Of a stretch of DNA of 47,037 nucleotides, positions 1 to 9,022 are shown one piece after another. The position numbers and the translations under genes are program-made. Source of the stretch: Bacteroidota bacterium (GTDB lineage Bacteria; Bacteroidota; Bacteroidia; Sphingobacteriales; Sphingobacteriaceae). The notes under the pieces were generated by a model that did not search any database, was not told where the DNA came from, and was given only the letters and a program-made list of their open reading frames with translations. Position 1 is the first letter of the stretch, and each line of letters starts with the position of its first letter. The stretch is taken from assembly GCA_018266915.1 (NCBI GenBank), contig JAFDZM010000015.1, forward strand, positions 1-47,037, read 5' to 3'.

Positions 1-10
1 AAGTGTCTGT

Positions 11-51
11 TGACTTGATTTTTTGTTACTTTTTGATCAAGCAAAAAGTAA
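11..51. repeat. Edge fragment of an intergenic palindromic repeat
   Basis: A perfect 10-base inverted repeat (TTACTTTTTG at 26-35, CAAAAAGTAA at 42-51) with a 6-base loop lies next to a T-rich run at the left edge. It sits downstream of the minus-strand dacB-like gene and could also end its transcripts. The element probably continues outside the window, so its full form cannot be judged. Confidence 0.45.
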
Positions 52-99
52 AAGAAGCCCAGCGGCAATTGAGCGGCCTGCACGTTAATTGAACCCTGA

Positions 100-1512
100 C
101 TATTTCAACTCATCCAATACCCTAAACATCTTCTCCTTAACCCCTCTGCCCGAACCATTAAAATTATTCACCATAATAGAAAAGCAAAGCTCGCGACCGT
201 TGTGGGTTTGGTAGCCTGCGTAGGTAAGTACGTTCAATATACTGCCGCTCTTCATCTTCATATTGTTATAAACCGGCAGACTCTCATAAAAATCAGGAAA
301 CCAATCAGTGCCTTTGGCTGATTTGAGGACGGTTGCCATAATCATAGTAGTTACCCGGTCGCCGGGGGAGAGGCCGCTGCCGTCAACTACATTTAATGAA
401 TGCGGATCGATTCCTCTCGCTTTCCAGAAATCCTGTTCTACCTCTACACCGTTATCGGTTGATGGTTGTTTGCCCGATTTCCACGCGATAGTTTTGAGTA
501 ATTGCTCAGCATACAGGTTAATGCTTTTCTGATTGAGCCAGTAAATGATCTTACTTAATTGCGGGGAAGCTATAGTAGCCAGGTTGGTAGCGATTGTTGG
601 TACAGGCTGGCTTGCAGCATTCAGCGATAATACAGATTCAGGTTCTCCAGTTACGGCAAACCCTAGTCTTTTTAGCGTATCGGTCAGGCGGTAAGCCGCA
701 TCAAAAGCGGGGTCGGGAATAGCAACTGATATACTTTTCTTTTCCTGGTCTTCAGCGTAGGTTCCACGCAGATACATCAGTTTTGTTCCAACAGGTAGAT
801 ACGCATAGGCATCATCGCCCGTACCTGAAGGGGCATTCATTAACTCACTTTTGTAATTCAGGTAAGGCGTGTTCGGCACAGTTCGCAGCACACTAATCGG
901 GGTATTAACCGGCCCGGTTTTTAGCTTGATATCAAACTGATTTTCGCGCCAGCAAAGTCCTGAAGTACCTGCGCCGTAATAGTTGCCCACGTCCATCCAA
1001 ATCCAGCCATTGGGCACGGATTGCGTTCCGAAAATGGAATCATCACCCACCACATGCCCGTTGATCTTTTTAATTCCTGCTTTTTGTATGGCAGCCACTA
1101 ATTGCATCAAAATATCGTTCTCGTGGTGACCGGCATACCGCCAGCTTCCCAGAGTAGGATCGCCTGCACCTTTAATAATGAGATCACCATTTAAGGTGCC
1201 ATCAGCAGAAATAGAACCGCTATATCCGAATTGCGTTTGATATTGAAAATCCTTACCAAGAATATTAAAAGCAGTGATCGAAGTAATCGTTTTAAGTGTA
1301 GACGCTGTAGCCAAACCCATATTCGGGTTAGCAGTAAAAACAGTCTCGCCTGTTTTAGCATCCAGTACCGTTAATGATATCGAAGCATATTTGCATTGGC
1401 TGTCAGCTTGTAACCGATTAAAGGCAGACTGTAAGCGGGATTGCAGGGTTTGTGCACCTGCTATCCCGCCAACCAGTATAAGATTAGTTAGTATTAAGGC
1501 TTTGATCCTCAT
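100..1512 (-). CDS. dacB: D-alanyl-D-alanine carboxypeptidase/endopeptidase, PBP4 type
   Basis: A 470-residue exported penicillin-binding protein of class C (PBP4, peptidase family S13) that trims D-Ala from, or cuts cross-links in, peptidoglycan in the periplasm. A signal peptide is visible (residues 1-20, cut near GIAGA-Q). The three active-site motifs are present: SxxK as STLK (S71, K74), SxN as SIN (330-332) and KTG as KSG (421-423); VVDGSG near 376-381 is also typical of the family. Length fits. Its ATG lies 29 bases inside the end of the upstream permease gene, so the two are probably co-transcribed and translationally coupled. A regulatory link between wall recycling and amino acid uptake is only inferred from this overlap. 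Confidence 0.93.
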   Translation of the reverse strand: MRIKALILTNLILVGGIAGAQTLQSRLQSAFNRLQADSQCKYASISLTVLDAKTGETVFTANPNMGLATASTLKTITSITAFNILGKDFQYQTQFGYSGSISADGTLNGDLIIKGAGDPTLGSWRYAGHHENDILMQLVAAIQKAGIKKINGHVVGDDSIFGTQSVPNGWIWMDVGNYYGAGTSGLCWRENQFDIKLKTGPVNTPISVLRTVPNTPYLNYKSELMNAPSGTGDDAYAYLPVGTKLMYLRGTYAEDQEKKSISVAIPDPAFDAAYRLTDTLKRLGFAVTGEPESVLSLNAASQPVPTIATNLATIASPQLSKIIYWLNQKSINLYAEQLLKTIAWKSGKQPSTDNGVEVEQDFWKARGIDPHSLNVVDGSGLSPGDRVTTMIMATVLKSAKGTDWFPDFYESLPVYNNMKMKSGSILNVLTYAGYQTHNGRELCFSIMVNNFNGSGRGVKEKMFRVLDELK

Positions 1513-2917
1513 TATTAGAATTACTTTTTGAAAAATAATAGATAGGAATGCCTAACAATACAATGCCCAATCCGGGCCAGGTAAAGTTAGGTTTATAAAT
1601 GATGAGCAGGATGCAAAATGCTATACCCATTACAATATAGATGACCGGGAGAACAGGATAGCCAAAAGCCTTATAAGGTCTCTCAGCATCCGGTCTTGAT
1701 TTACGCAAACGGAATATTCCGAAAATAGTCAGCACGTAAAATAACACCACTACGAACGAGATCATATCTAACAAATCGCCATATTTACCACTCAGACATA
1801 AGATTGATGCTACTAAAGCTTGTATCCATAACCCAAACTCGGGTACAGCATATTTGTTCAACTCGCCTGTCTTTTTAAAGAACAAACCATCCTTAGCCAT
1901 AGTATAATACACCCTTGCACCTGCGAATATCAGCCCGTTATTGCAACCGAATGTCGAAATCATTATCATGATAGCAATAACGTAAGTGCCACCATTACCG
2001 AATATCACATGGGATGCTGCCACAGCCACACGGTCTTTGTCGGCAGTAGCAATATCATGCAATGGCAATACTGAAGTATACATCACATTGGCTGAAACGT
2101 AGATAAGGGTTACGATCAGCGTGCCGAAAAATAAACTCAAAGCAACATCCCGTTTAGGGTTTTTCATTTCACCGGCGATAAAAGTAACGCTGTTCCATGA
2201 GTCGCTGCTAAAGATGGAACCCACCATGGATGCTGCAATAGCGCCAAAAGCCGCTGCGGTAGTGTATTCGCCAAAGCTGCCATCCATTTTTAACTGGTGC
2301 AAATTCCATGCATTGCTCCAGTTCATATGCCAGGTGCCGCTGTTCAGGGAGATCAACCCAAAAACGATCAACCCAAATAAACTCAGTAACTTGGTTAAGG
2401 TGAAAATAGTTTGGATGATCTTGCCGCTTTTTACACCACGTGTATTAATAAAGGTTAAGAATACGATCACTACGATGGATACAATCTGCGCAGCGCTAAT
2501 CTTCACAAAACCTAAATTGAAAAGAATATTATCCTCGCTAACTGCAGGAATAAGATATGCTGTAAACTTCGAAAAGGCCACGCCAACTGCCGCAATTGTA
2601 CCCGTTTGTATCACCGCAAAAAAGCTCCATCCATATAAAAAGCCTATCAACTTGTTGTAGGCTTCTTTCAAATAAACATATTGTCCGCCCGCTTTCGGGA
2701 ACATGCCGCTCAACTCACCATAGCTTAGCGCTGCAGTTAAAGTCATAAACCCGGTAATGAGCCAAACAAAGATAAGCCATCCTGCCGAACCCACATTTCG
2801 GGTAATATCTGCGCTTACGATAAATATCCCCGAGCCGATCATCGACCCGGCGACGAGCATGGTGCCGTCAAGCAATCCAAGCTCATGTTTCATTTGTGAT
2901 GGTTGAGATTCCTTCAT
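1484..2917 (-). CDS. Amino acid permease, APC superfamily
   Basis: A 477-residue polytopic membrane protein with about 12 hydrophobic segments. The first segment carries the glycine-rich APC signature GSMIGSGIFI (about residues 23-32), and the second has the usual GELSGMFPKAGGQYVY element. Such proteins import, or exchange, amino acids across the inner membrane; the substrate cannot be read from sequence. Overall character is closest to LAT/YfnA-like members. It is the first gene of a two-gene minus-strand unit with dacB and is divergent from hppA across a 154-base gap. A second APC permease at 5649-7172 belongs to a different subgroup, so the pair is not a recent duplication. Confidence 0.9.
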   Translation of the reverse strand: MKESQPSQMKHELGLLDGTMLVAGSMIGSGIFIVSADITRNVGSAGWLIFVWLITGFMTLTAALSYGELSGMFPKAGGQYVYLKEAYNKLIGFLYGWSFFAVIQTGTIAAVGVAFSKFTAYLIPAVSEDNILFNLGFVKISAAQIVSIVVIVFLTFINTRGVKSGKIIQTIFTLTKLLSLFGLIVFGLISLNSGTWHMNWSNAWNLHQLKMDGSFGEYTTAAAFGAIAASMVGSIFSSDSWNSVTFIAGEMKNPKRDVALSLFFGTLIVTLIYVSANVMYTSVLPLHDIATADKDRVAVAASHVIFGNGGTYVIAIMIMISTFGCNNGLIFAGARVYYTMAKDGLFFKKTGELNKYAVPEFGLWIQALVASILCLSGKYGDLLDMISFVVVLFYVLTIFGIFRLRKSRPDAERPYKAFGYPVLPVIYIVMGIAFCILLIIYKPNFTWPGLGIVLLGIPIYYFSKSNSNNEDQSLNTN

Positions 2918-2992
2918 GAAGTCCAGTTAAGTTGAAAACCCTAAGCTATTCAAAAAATTTATAATCGGGCTATGCGTGGTTAAGAAATTAAA

Positions 2993-3023
2993 TTTGCTAT
3001 TTTGCCTACCGCAATTATTTTTG
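2993..3023 (+). promoter_or_regulatory. Bacteroidota-type promoter for hppA
   Basis: TTTG at 2993-2996, a 19-base spacer and TATTTTTG at 3016-3023 match the -33/-7 consensus of the Bacteroidota primary sigma factor (TTTG-N19-TAnnTTTG). Transcription should begin near 3030, leaving a leader of about 40 bases before the ATG at 3072. This is one of the strongest such matches in the window. Confidence 0.75.
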
Positions 3024-3071
3024 CGTTCAATCACGCTAAAATACAATCAATTATAAACCAAATTTTTCAAC

Positions 3072-5324
3072 ATGGATTTTTTGTACAATAACCTAATTTA
3101 CTTTATTCCAATTATGGGTTTTATCGGCATCATTTTTATGCTCGGTAAATCATCATGGGTTACCAAACAGGACGCAGGCGATGGAGCAATGACCGAACTT
3201 TCGGGCCACATAGCCGATGGTGCGATGGCATTTTTGAAGGCAGAATGGAAAATTCTGAGCTACTTCGTGATCATCGCAGCAGTTTTGCTGGCTTGGTCTG
3301 GTACCACCGTACCTAACTCAAGCTGGGTAATTGCCATTTCATTTGTTACGGGAGCATTTTTATCAGCATTCGCTGGATTTATCGGTATGCGTATCGCTAC
3401 CAAAGCGAATGTTCGTACCACGCAAGCTGCCCGTACAAGCCTGGCTCAGGCATTGCGCGTATCATTTACAGGCGGTACAGTAATGGGTTTGGGCGTTGCC
3501 GGTTTGGCTATTATCGGTTTGGGCTCATTGTTTATTGTATTCTATACTGTCTATGTTAAAAATGTAACTGGAAGTAATGTTAACGGCGAAGCCATGGCGA
3601 AAGCTTTGGAAGTTCTTGCCGGATTCTCCTTAGGCGCTGAATCAATCGCTTTATTTGCCCGTGTAGGCGGCGGTATATATACCAAAGCTGCTGACGTAGG
3701 CGCCGACCTTGTAGGTAAAGTAGAAGCCGGTATCCCTGAAGATGACGTGCGTAACCCTGCTACCATTGCCGATAACGTAGGCGATAACGTAGGCGACGTG
3801 GCAGGCATGGGCGCCGACTTGTTTGGCTCATACGTTGCAACCATGCTGGCTACCATGGTACTTGGCCGTGAGGTAGTATCGCATGATAGTTTCGGTGGTA
3901 TTGCTCCTGTATTGTTACCGATGGTTATCGCCGGTTTAGGTTTGATCTTCTCTATCGTAGGCGCAGCCTTTGTTAAAATAAAAAATGAGACCGACAGCGT
4001 TCAAAACGCATTGAATATAGGTAACTGGGCGTCTATTGTTCTGACGGCTATCGCCACTTACTTCGTAGTGCAGTGGATGCTTCCGGCTGATGATCTGCAC
4101 ATGATCCGCGACGAAGCTAACGGCGTTTTAAAAGAAGGGGCTTCTCACTTTACCCGTGGTGGCGTTTATGGCGCTATCATAGTGGGTTTGGTGGTAGGTA
4201 CTTTAATGTCAATGATCACTGAATATTATACTGCAATGGGCAAACGCCCGGTATTGGGTATTATCCGCCAGTCGTCAACCGGTCACGCTACTAATATTAT
4301 CGGTGGTTTGGCTGTGGGTATGGAGTCGACAGTGTTGCCAATTTTAGTATTGGCCGCAGGTATTTACGGATCATATTACTGTGCTGGTTTATACGGTGTA
4401 TCAATAGCCGCAGCGGGCATGATGGCAACTACAGCTATGCAATTGTCTATTGATGCATTCGGACCGATTGCTGACAACGCAGGCGGTATTGCCGAAATGA
4501 GCCGTTTGCCTGAAGAAGTTCGTCATCGTACAGATAACCTGGATGCTGTGGGTAACACTACTGCAGCTACCGGTAAAGGTTTCGCTATCGCATCAGCTGC
4601 CTTGACCTCATTGGCGCTGTTTGCGGCTTTTGTGGGTGTGGCAGGTATCGACCATATCGACATTTATCATGCTAACGTACTGGCTGGTTTGTTTGTCGGC
4701 GGTATGATCCCGTTCATTTTCTCTTCGCTGGCAATTTCGGCAGTGGGCCGCGCAGCTATGGCGATGGTAGAAGAAGTTCGCCGCCAGTTCCGCGAAATAC
4801 CGGGCATCATGGAGTACAAAGCAAAACCTGAGTATGAAAAATGCGTAGCTATATCAACCAAAGCTTCGATCCGCGAGATGGTGGCTCCTGGTTTGGTTGC
4901 CCTGATCACTCCGGTTGTTGTAGGTTTCGTATTTGGTCCTGAAGTATTAGGTGGTTTGTTGGCCGGTGTTACGGTATCGGGTGTGTTAATGGGCATTTTC
5001 CAGAGCAACGCCGGTGGTGCGTGGGACAACGCAAAAAAATCATTTGAAAAAGGTGTGGAGATCAACGGCGAAATGCATTACAAGAAATCTGACCCGCATA
5101 AGGCATCAGTAACAGGTGATACCGTAGGCGATCCGTTCAAAGATACTTCCGGTCCGTCAATGAACATTTTGATAAAGTTGATGTCGATAGTTTCGCTGGT
5201 AATTGCGCCGCATTTGAACCCGGCAAATAGCGCTAAATCAGCAAGTATAGATCACCAGATCAAAAAAGAGATCAAAGTGCAATCAATGCATGTGCAAACT
5301 GCTAAGATTGATAAGAAAGCATAA
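3072..5324 (+). CDS. hppA: Membrane-bound K+-dependent ion-pumping pyrophosphatase
   Basis: A 750-residue, roughly 16-helix inner-membrane pyrophosphatase that couples PPi hydrolysis to pumping H+ and/or Na+ out of the cytoplasm. The catalytic loop is visible as GADLVGKVEAGIPEDDVRNP followed by the Asp-rich DNVGDNVGDVAGMGADLFGSY region (about residues 215-260), and a second one as GDTVGDPFKDTSGPS near the C-terminus. In the segment GNTTAATGKGF (about 494-504) alanine and glycine occupy the positions where K+-independent enzymes have lysine and threonine, so K+ dependence is expected. Whether it pumps Na+, H+ or both cannot be told reliably. The C-terminal 30 residues are a Lys-rich extension. 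It is monocistronic, with a good promoter and a terminator. Confidence 0.96.
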   Translation: MDFLYNNLIYFIPIMGFIGIIFMLGKSSWVTKQDAGDGAMTELSGHIADGAMAFLKAEWKILSYFVIIAAVLLAWSGTTVPNSSWVIAISFVTGAFLSAFAGFIGMRIATKANVRTTQAARTSLAQALRVSFTGGTVMGLGVAGLAIIGLGSLFIVFYTVYVKNVTGSNVNGEAMAKALEVLAGFSLGAESIALFARVGGGIYTKAADVGADLVGKVEAGIPEDDVRNPATIADNVGDNVGDVAGMGADLFGSYVATMLATMVLGREVVSHDSFGGIAPVLLPMVIAGLGLIFSIVGAAFVKIKNETDSVQNALNIGNWASIVLTAIATYFVVQWMLPADDLHMIRDEANGVLKEGASHFTRGGVYGAIIVGLVVGTLMSMITEYYTAMGKRPVLGIIRQSSTGHATNIIGGLAVGMESTVLPILVLAAGIYGSYYCAGLYGVSIAAAGMMATTAMQLSIDAFGPIADNAGGIAEMSRLPEEVRHRTDNLDAVGNTTAATGKGFAIASAALTSLALFAAFVGVAGIDHIDIYHANVLAGLFVGGMIPFIFSSLAISAVGRAAMAMVEEVRRQFREIPGIMEYKAKPEYEKCVAISTKASIREMVAPGLVALITPVVVGFVFGPEVLGGLLAGVTVSGVLMGIFQSNAGGAWDNAKKSFEKGVEINGEMHYKKSDPHKASVTGDTVGDPFKDTSGPSMNILIKLMSIVSLVIAPHLNPANSAKSASIDHQIKKEIKVQSMHVQTAKIDKKA

Positions 5325-5345
5325 TTCAAATAAAATGTTTGATAA

Positions 5346-5378
5346 AAGGGAGCTCAGGAATGGGCTCCCTTTTTTTTA
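5346..5378 (+). terminator. Rho-independent terminator after hppA
   Basis: AAGGGAGC (5346-5353) pairs with GCTCCCTT (5364-5371) across a short loop, and the right arm runs into a tract of eight or more T. It lies 22 bases after the hppA stop codon. Confidence 0.85.
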
Positions 5379-5386
5379 CTCCAACA

Positions 5387-5520
5387 CGTCCTTGCGAGGA
5401 ACGAAGCAATCTCCACATAGGACATTCAAAGACCCTGAATATTTTGATGAACGTTCAGCAAAATATACTCGTTTGTTCGACTTGCACAGTTCGGAGATTG
5501 CTTCGTTCCTCGCAATGACG
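5387..5520. repeat. Dispersed palindromic repeat, copy 1
   Basis: The ends form a perfect 23-base inverted repeat (5392-5414 against 5493-5515), with core GAGGAACGAAGCAATC, enclosing about 78 bases without a credible ORF. The same arm sequence recurs at 28074-28095 and 28203-28224, and a diverged form at 25740-25840. With the terminator and the promoter at 5575-5605 it accounts for most of the 324-base gene-free gap between hppA and the permease. Confidence 0.85.
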
Positions 5521-5574
5521 TAATGGTAGAATATTTTTCAAAAATATGCCGATCTCCCTCAGTTTTATGGCTAC

Positions 5575-5605
5575 TTTAGATTTCAAATAAATTTAATTAC
5601 GTTTG
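5575..5605 (+). promoter_or_regulatory. Candidate promoter for the CAT-type permease
   Basis: TACGTTTG at 5598-5605 fits the -7 consensus TAnnTTTG, and TTTA at 5575-5578 lies exactly 19 bases upstream where TTTG is expected. The predicted start near 5612 leaves a leader of about 37 bases. Confidence 0.55.
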
Positions 5606-5648
5606 GAAAAAACTGATTTTATCTCAATAAAACAAAACTGATCTTATA

Positions 5649-7172
5649 ATGAGTGTATTCGTAAAAAAATCAATTTCATCATTACTTGTGTCGTCGGAAG
5701 AGGGCGGACACACCCTAAAGCGCACGCTTGGTGTATGGAGCCTTATTGCCCTCGGTATTGGAGCGATCATCGGCGCAGGCCTTTTCGTAAGGACAGCAGC
5801 AGCAGCAGGCGGTTTCGCAGGCCCTGCAGTTACCATTTCGTTTATTATTGCTGCTGTGGGCTGCGCTTTTGCAGGTTTGTGTTATGCGGAATTTGCTTCC
5901 ATTATACCCATCGCCGGTAGCGCATACACTTACGCGTATGCAACAATGGGCGAAATAGTGGCCTGGATCATCGGCTGGGCGCTTATTCTTGAATATGCAC
6001 TCGGTGCGGCAACAGTTTCCATCAGTTGGAGCGAGTACGCAAATAAGTTGGTCGGCGGAAAAATACCCTATGAATGGTGCCATTCGCCGATGGAATCAGC
6101 TATAATGAATGGTGTTCATCATCACGGAATTATTAATATCCCGGCGTTGGTGATATTGCTTTTACTTTCATTGTTACTGGTGAAAGGTACGCAGGAATCA
6201 GCTATCGTAAATGGCATCATCGTGTTTTTAAAAGTGGCCATCGTACTGGTATTCATCGCTATTGGCTGGGGCTTTATCAAAGCCGCCAATCATACCCCAT
6301 ACCTGATCCCTGCTGACGCAAAACCAGCAATTTTGCCTGATGGCACCCAATACTCTTATCTCGAGTTTTTCCATCACGGCTGGGGTGGGATACTACGTGG
6401 AGCAGGTATTGTGTTTTTTGCCTTCATAGGCTTTGATGCGGTATCAACAGCTGCGCAGGAGGCTAAAAATCCTAAAAGAGACATGCCTATCGGTATTCTT
6501 GGATCACTGGCTATCTGTACTGTATTATATATCCTGTTCTCATGGGTATTGACTGGCGTAGCACCTTACCAGGACTTTATGCATGCAGGTAAGGAAGCCT
6601 CAGTTGCTTATGCCATCAGTACTTACATGACAGGTTACGGTTGGTTAGCAACGCTGGTAACTGTGGCAATCCTGCTTGGGTTCTCGTCGGTTATCCTGGT
6701 AATGTTATTGGGCCAATCGCGTGTTTTCTACACCATGTCTACCGACGGCTTGCTGCCTAAAGTATTTTCTGACTTGCATCCCAAATTCAAAACTCCTTAC
6801 AAGAGCAACCTGATATTATTTGTGTTCGTGGGTCTGTTCGCCGCTTTTCTTCCCGAAAGTGTTGCCGGCGACCTGACCTCAGTAGGTACGTTGTTTGCCT
6901 TTGTGCTGGTTTGCATCGGTGTTACGATTCTCCGGTATAAAGACCCTAACCTGGTGAGGCCATTCAGAACACCGCTGGTGCCTATAGTGCCGTTCCTGGG
7001 TGGTGCTATCTGTTTACTTATGATAATTAGTTTGCCTTTACCTACTTTGGCGAGTGCCTTTGGCTGGATGGTAATAGGGCTGCTCATCTATTTAGGCTAT
7101 AGCAAAAATAACAGTAAGCTGGGTAAAATGGGTGACGCTTTGCCTCGGGCTTCAGATTTTGAAAAGAAGTAA
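5649..7172 (+). CDS. Amino acid permease, cationic amino acid transporter (CAT) type
   Basis: A 507-residue, about 12-14-helix inner-membrane transporter of the APC superfamily. The first membrane segment has GIGAIIGAGLFVRTA and the region after it reads FAGLCYAEFASIIPIAGSAY, both characteristic of the CAT subgroup (TC 2.A.3.3). GFDAVSTAAQEAKNPKRDMP near the middle is another CAT hallmark. It probably imports amino acids; despite the subgroup name, cationic substrate preference cannot be assumed. It stands alone between its own promoter and a strong terminator. Confidence 0.92.
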   Translation: MSVFVKKSISSLLVSSEEGGHTLKRTLGVWSLIALGIGAIIGAGLFVRTAAAAGGFAGPAVTISFIIAAVGCAFAGLCYAEFASIIPIAGSAYTYAYATMGEIVAWIIGWALILEYALGAATVSISWSEYANKLVGGKIPYEWCHSPMESAIMNGVHHHGIINIPALVILLLLSLLLVKGTQESAIVNGIIVFLKVAIVLVFIAIGWGFIKAANHTPYLIPADAKPAILPDGTQYSYLEFFHHGWGGILRGAGIVFFAFIGFDAVSTAAQEAKNPKRDMPIGILGSLAICTVLYILFSWVLTGVAPYQDFMHAGKEASVAYAISTYMTGYGWLATLVTVAILLGFSSVILVMLLGQSRVFYTMSTDGLLPKVFSDLHPKFKTPYKSNLILFVFVGLFAAFLPESVAGDLTSVGTLFAFVLVCIGVTILRYKDPNLVRPFRTPLVPIVPFLGGAICLLMIISLPLPTLASAFGWMVIGLLIYLGYSKNNSKLGKMGDALPRASDFEKK

Positions 7173-7195
7173 ACATTAGTTTACTATAAAATAGT

Positions 7196-7224
7196 AAGGC
7201 CTCCCTTTCTGCGGAGGCCTTTTT
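7196..7224 (+). terminator. Rho-independent terminator after the CAT permease
   Basis: A perfect 9-base stem, AAGGCCTCC (7196-7204) with GGAGGCCTT (7213-7221), followed by T residues, 24 bases after the stop codon. It separates the plus-strand permease from the convergent kinase operon and may work in both directions. Confidence 0.88.
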
Positions 7225-7271
7225 GCGTTTAAAGAACTTGTGCTGAACGGTCAGCATCCTATTGATAAAGT

Positions 7272-9014
7272 TTAGGCGTCTTGTAAAGCAAATTTTATGG
7301 TTGTAACAGCACCTAATCCTGGTCCGTTACTATTGATATCAAATGATCCTGCATGGCTTTCTACTATCGAGCGGCAATTGTATAAACCAAGCCCAGTGCC
7401 TTTCTTTTTGGTCGTAAATCCACGTTCAAAGAAATGTTCGCTGGTTTTCTTATCAAATCCTTGCCCATTATCGGCAATCTTTAATAAAATATACCCGCTG
7501 GTCGATTCCATAGACACCGAAATAAACTTGTTTTCACTTTCCATATCAATGGCTTCAAGACTATTCTTGATCACGTTCAGCATTACCTGCATCAGCTTGG
7601 TATGATCGCCTTTGATCACATAATTGCCGGGCTTTACATTCACGTTGAACTTGACACCTTTTTTATCAAAAGAGGCAAAAAGCATAGAACGGCAATCGTC
7701 AATTATTCCGCCCAGGTTCACCTGTTTCCGTTCTTGCGAAGCACCGTGGCTACGCACTGACTGGCGTTGTATATTGAGTATTTCCTGTATGTGCGAAACT
7801 ATGTTTAGCAGTTCCGCAATAGCGGTACTCATTTCTTTCTGGTTATCGCCCTGGCTTTTGGCAATACCTTCGGTGATCGACACTAATGCAGCGGCTTTAT
7901 CTGCACCAATAGCGTTTCCAATAGCCGTTTGTTGAGCTTTCAGAAACGCACTTAAGTTGCGCACGCTTTCCAGATTATTGCTTTCGGCTACGCGGTTTAT
8001 CCTGGTGAGGTATGATCCGAAACCCACCAAAGCATTGCCAATATCATGCAGCACTTCTGATGCAATCTCGAATTTGCCCTGTGCAATCGCCTTTTCCAGT
8101 TCCTGTTCTTGTTGCAGCAACAGCTGGCTGTTTAGTATTTTGAGCTCTTCAGATTGTGCAGCTAATTCCTTATTCAAATTATTTAATGCTTCTTCTGCGC
8201 GTTTGCGTTCTGTGATGTTGTGCCCCAACCCCAGTATTCGGCTGATCTTACCATGCTCATCATAAACCGGAACTTTGGATGTAGAGAGCCAGAACTGTTC
8301 GCCTTTTTCGTTATTCAGAAATTCTTCCCTGCCTAATAATGCTTCACCGGTTCGTAAAACTTCCATATCATCCTTATAACCCCGCAGACCCGAGCTGTTT
8401 GGGAATAGTTCTAAATCTGTTTTCCCGATCACATCCGCCTCGCATTTAGCACCTATAGCAGCCACGTCTGCCCGGTTGGCTATGATCTTTCGGCCTTCGG
8501 CATCTTTTACATAAATGGTATCGGGGAGGTTATCTATCAGTGTGCGCAACAATATTCGTTCGCGCTGAATTTCTTCCTGTGCTTGTTTTTGTTCAGTAAT
8601 ATCTACGTGGGTACCAATGATGCTTACTATACCATCGTCTGCTTTCAGCAAGCCGCCTCTTGAATATATCCAAACCCATTTGCCATCGGCATGTAGCATA
8701 CGAAACTCGCATTCATACATCCCGGTGGGATTCTCCAGGTACTCTGAAAACTTGCGCATCGCTTCGGGGCGATCCTCAGGGTGGAGCAGGTTAGTCCAGG
8801 CTTCGTTCAAATTCAGCCTGTATTCATTGATATCACGGCCCAGCATAGAGAAGTAGATATCATTGCAGTCGACTGTGCCGGTCGCAGGAAAATACTCCCA
8901 TGCGCCGGTTTTTGACATGATGAGCAACTGCCGGTATTGTTTAGTGGTTTCTTTCCGGACCGATTGTTGCTGGCCGCCTTTCGTTGCCTTTTTATTTAAA
9001 ACTGAACTTGACAT
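7272..9014 (-). CDS. PAS-PAS sensor histidine kinase with HDIGN-type H-box
   Basis: A soluble sensor kinase of about 580 residues. Two PAS domains are visible (about 30-145, ending in the PAC-like GTHVDITEQK, and about 155-275, ending in GLGHNITERK), then a coiled coil (about 275-315), a DHp region whose H-box reads SEVLHDIGNAL (H323 from the ATG), and an ATPase domain with N-box NVIKNSLEAID, G1 IADNGQGFD and G2 GTGLGLYN. H-boxes of this LH(D/N)xGN form occur in a minority of kinases and differ from the common HELRTPL form. There are no membrane segments, so it senses a cytoplasmic signal. An upstream TTG at 9020 is possible; I chose the ATG at 9014. The gene starts 8 bases after the preceding receiver-kinase gene ends, so the two form an operon. 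Confidence 0.9.
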   Translation of the reverse strand: MSSSVLNKKATKGGQQQSVRKETTKQYRQLLIMSKTGAWEYFPATGTVDCNDIYFSMLGRDINEYRLNLNEAWTNLLHPEDRPEAMRKFSEYLENPTGMYECEFRMLHADGKWVWIYSRGGLLKADDGIVSIIGTHVDITEQKQAQEEIQRERILLRTLIDNLPDTIYVKDAEGRKIIANRADVAAIGAKCEADVIGKTDLELFPNSSGLRGYKDDMEVLRTGEALLGREEFLNNEKGEQFWLSTSKVPVYDEHGKISRILGLGHNITERKRAEEALNNLNKELAAQSEELKILNSQLLLQQEQELEKAIAQGKFEIASEVLHDIGNALVGFGSYLTRINRVAESNNLESVRNLSAFLKAQQTAIGNAIGADKAAALVSITEGIAKSQGDNQKEMSTAIAELLNIVSHIQEILNIQRQSVRSHGASQERKQVNLGGIIDDCRSMLFASFDKKGVKFNVNVKPGNYVIKGDHTKLMQVMLNVIKNSLEAIDMESENKFISVSMESTSGYILLKIADNGQGFDKKTSEHFFERGFTTKKKGTGLGLYNCRSIVESHAGSFDINSNGPGLGAVTTIKFALQDA

Positions 9015-9022
9015 TCGCAAAC

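Noticed and set aside
2121..2660. 179-residue open frame on the plus strand inside the APC permease gene
   Set aside because: It is antisense to a clear 12-helix permease, has no domain or start signal, and its composition mirrors the permease codons.
5290..5523. 77-residue open frame after hppA
   Set aside because: It runs through the terminator hairpin and palindromic repeat copy 1, so it is a by-product of repeat sequence.
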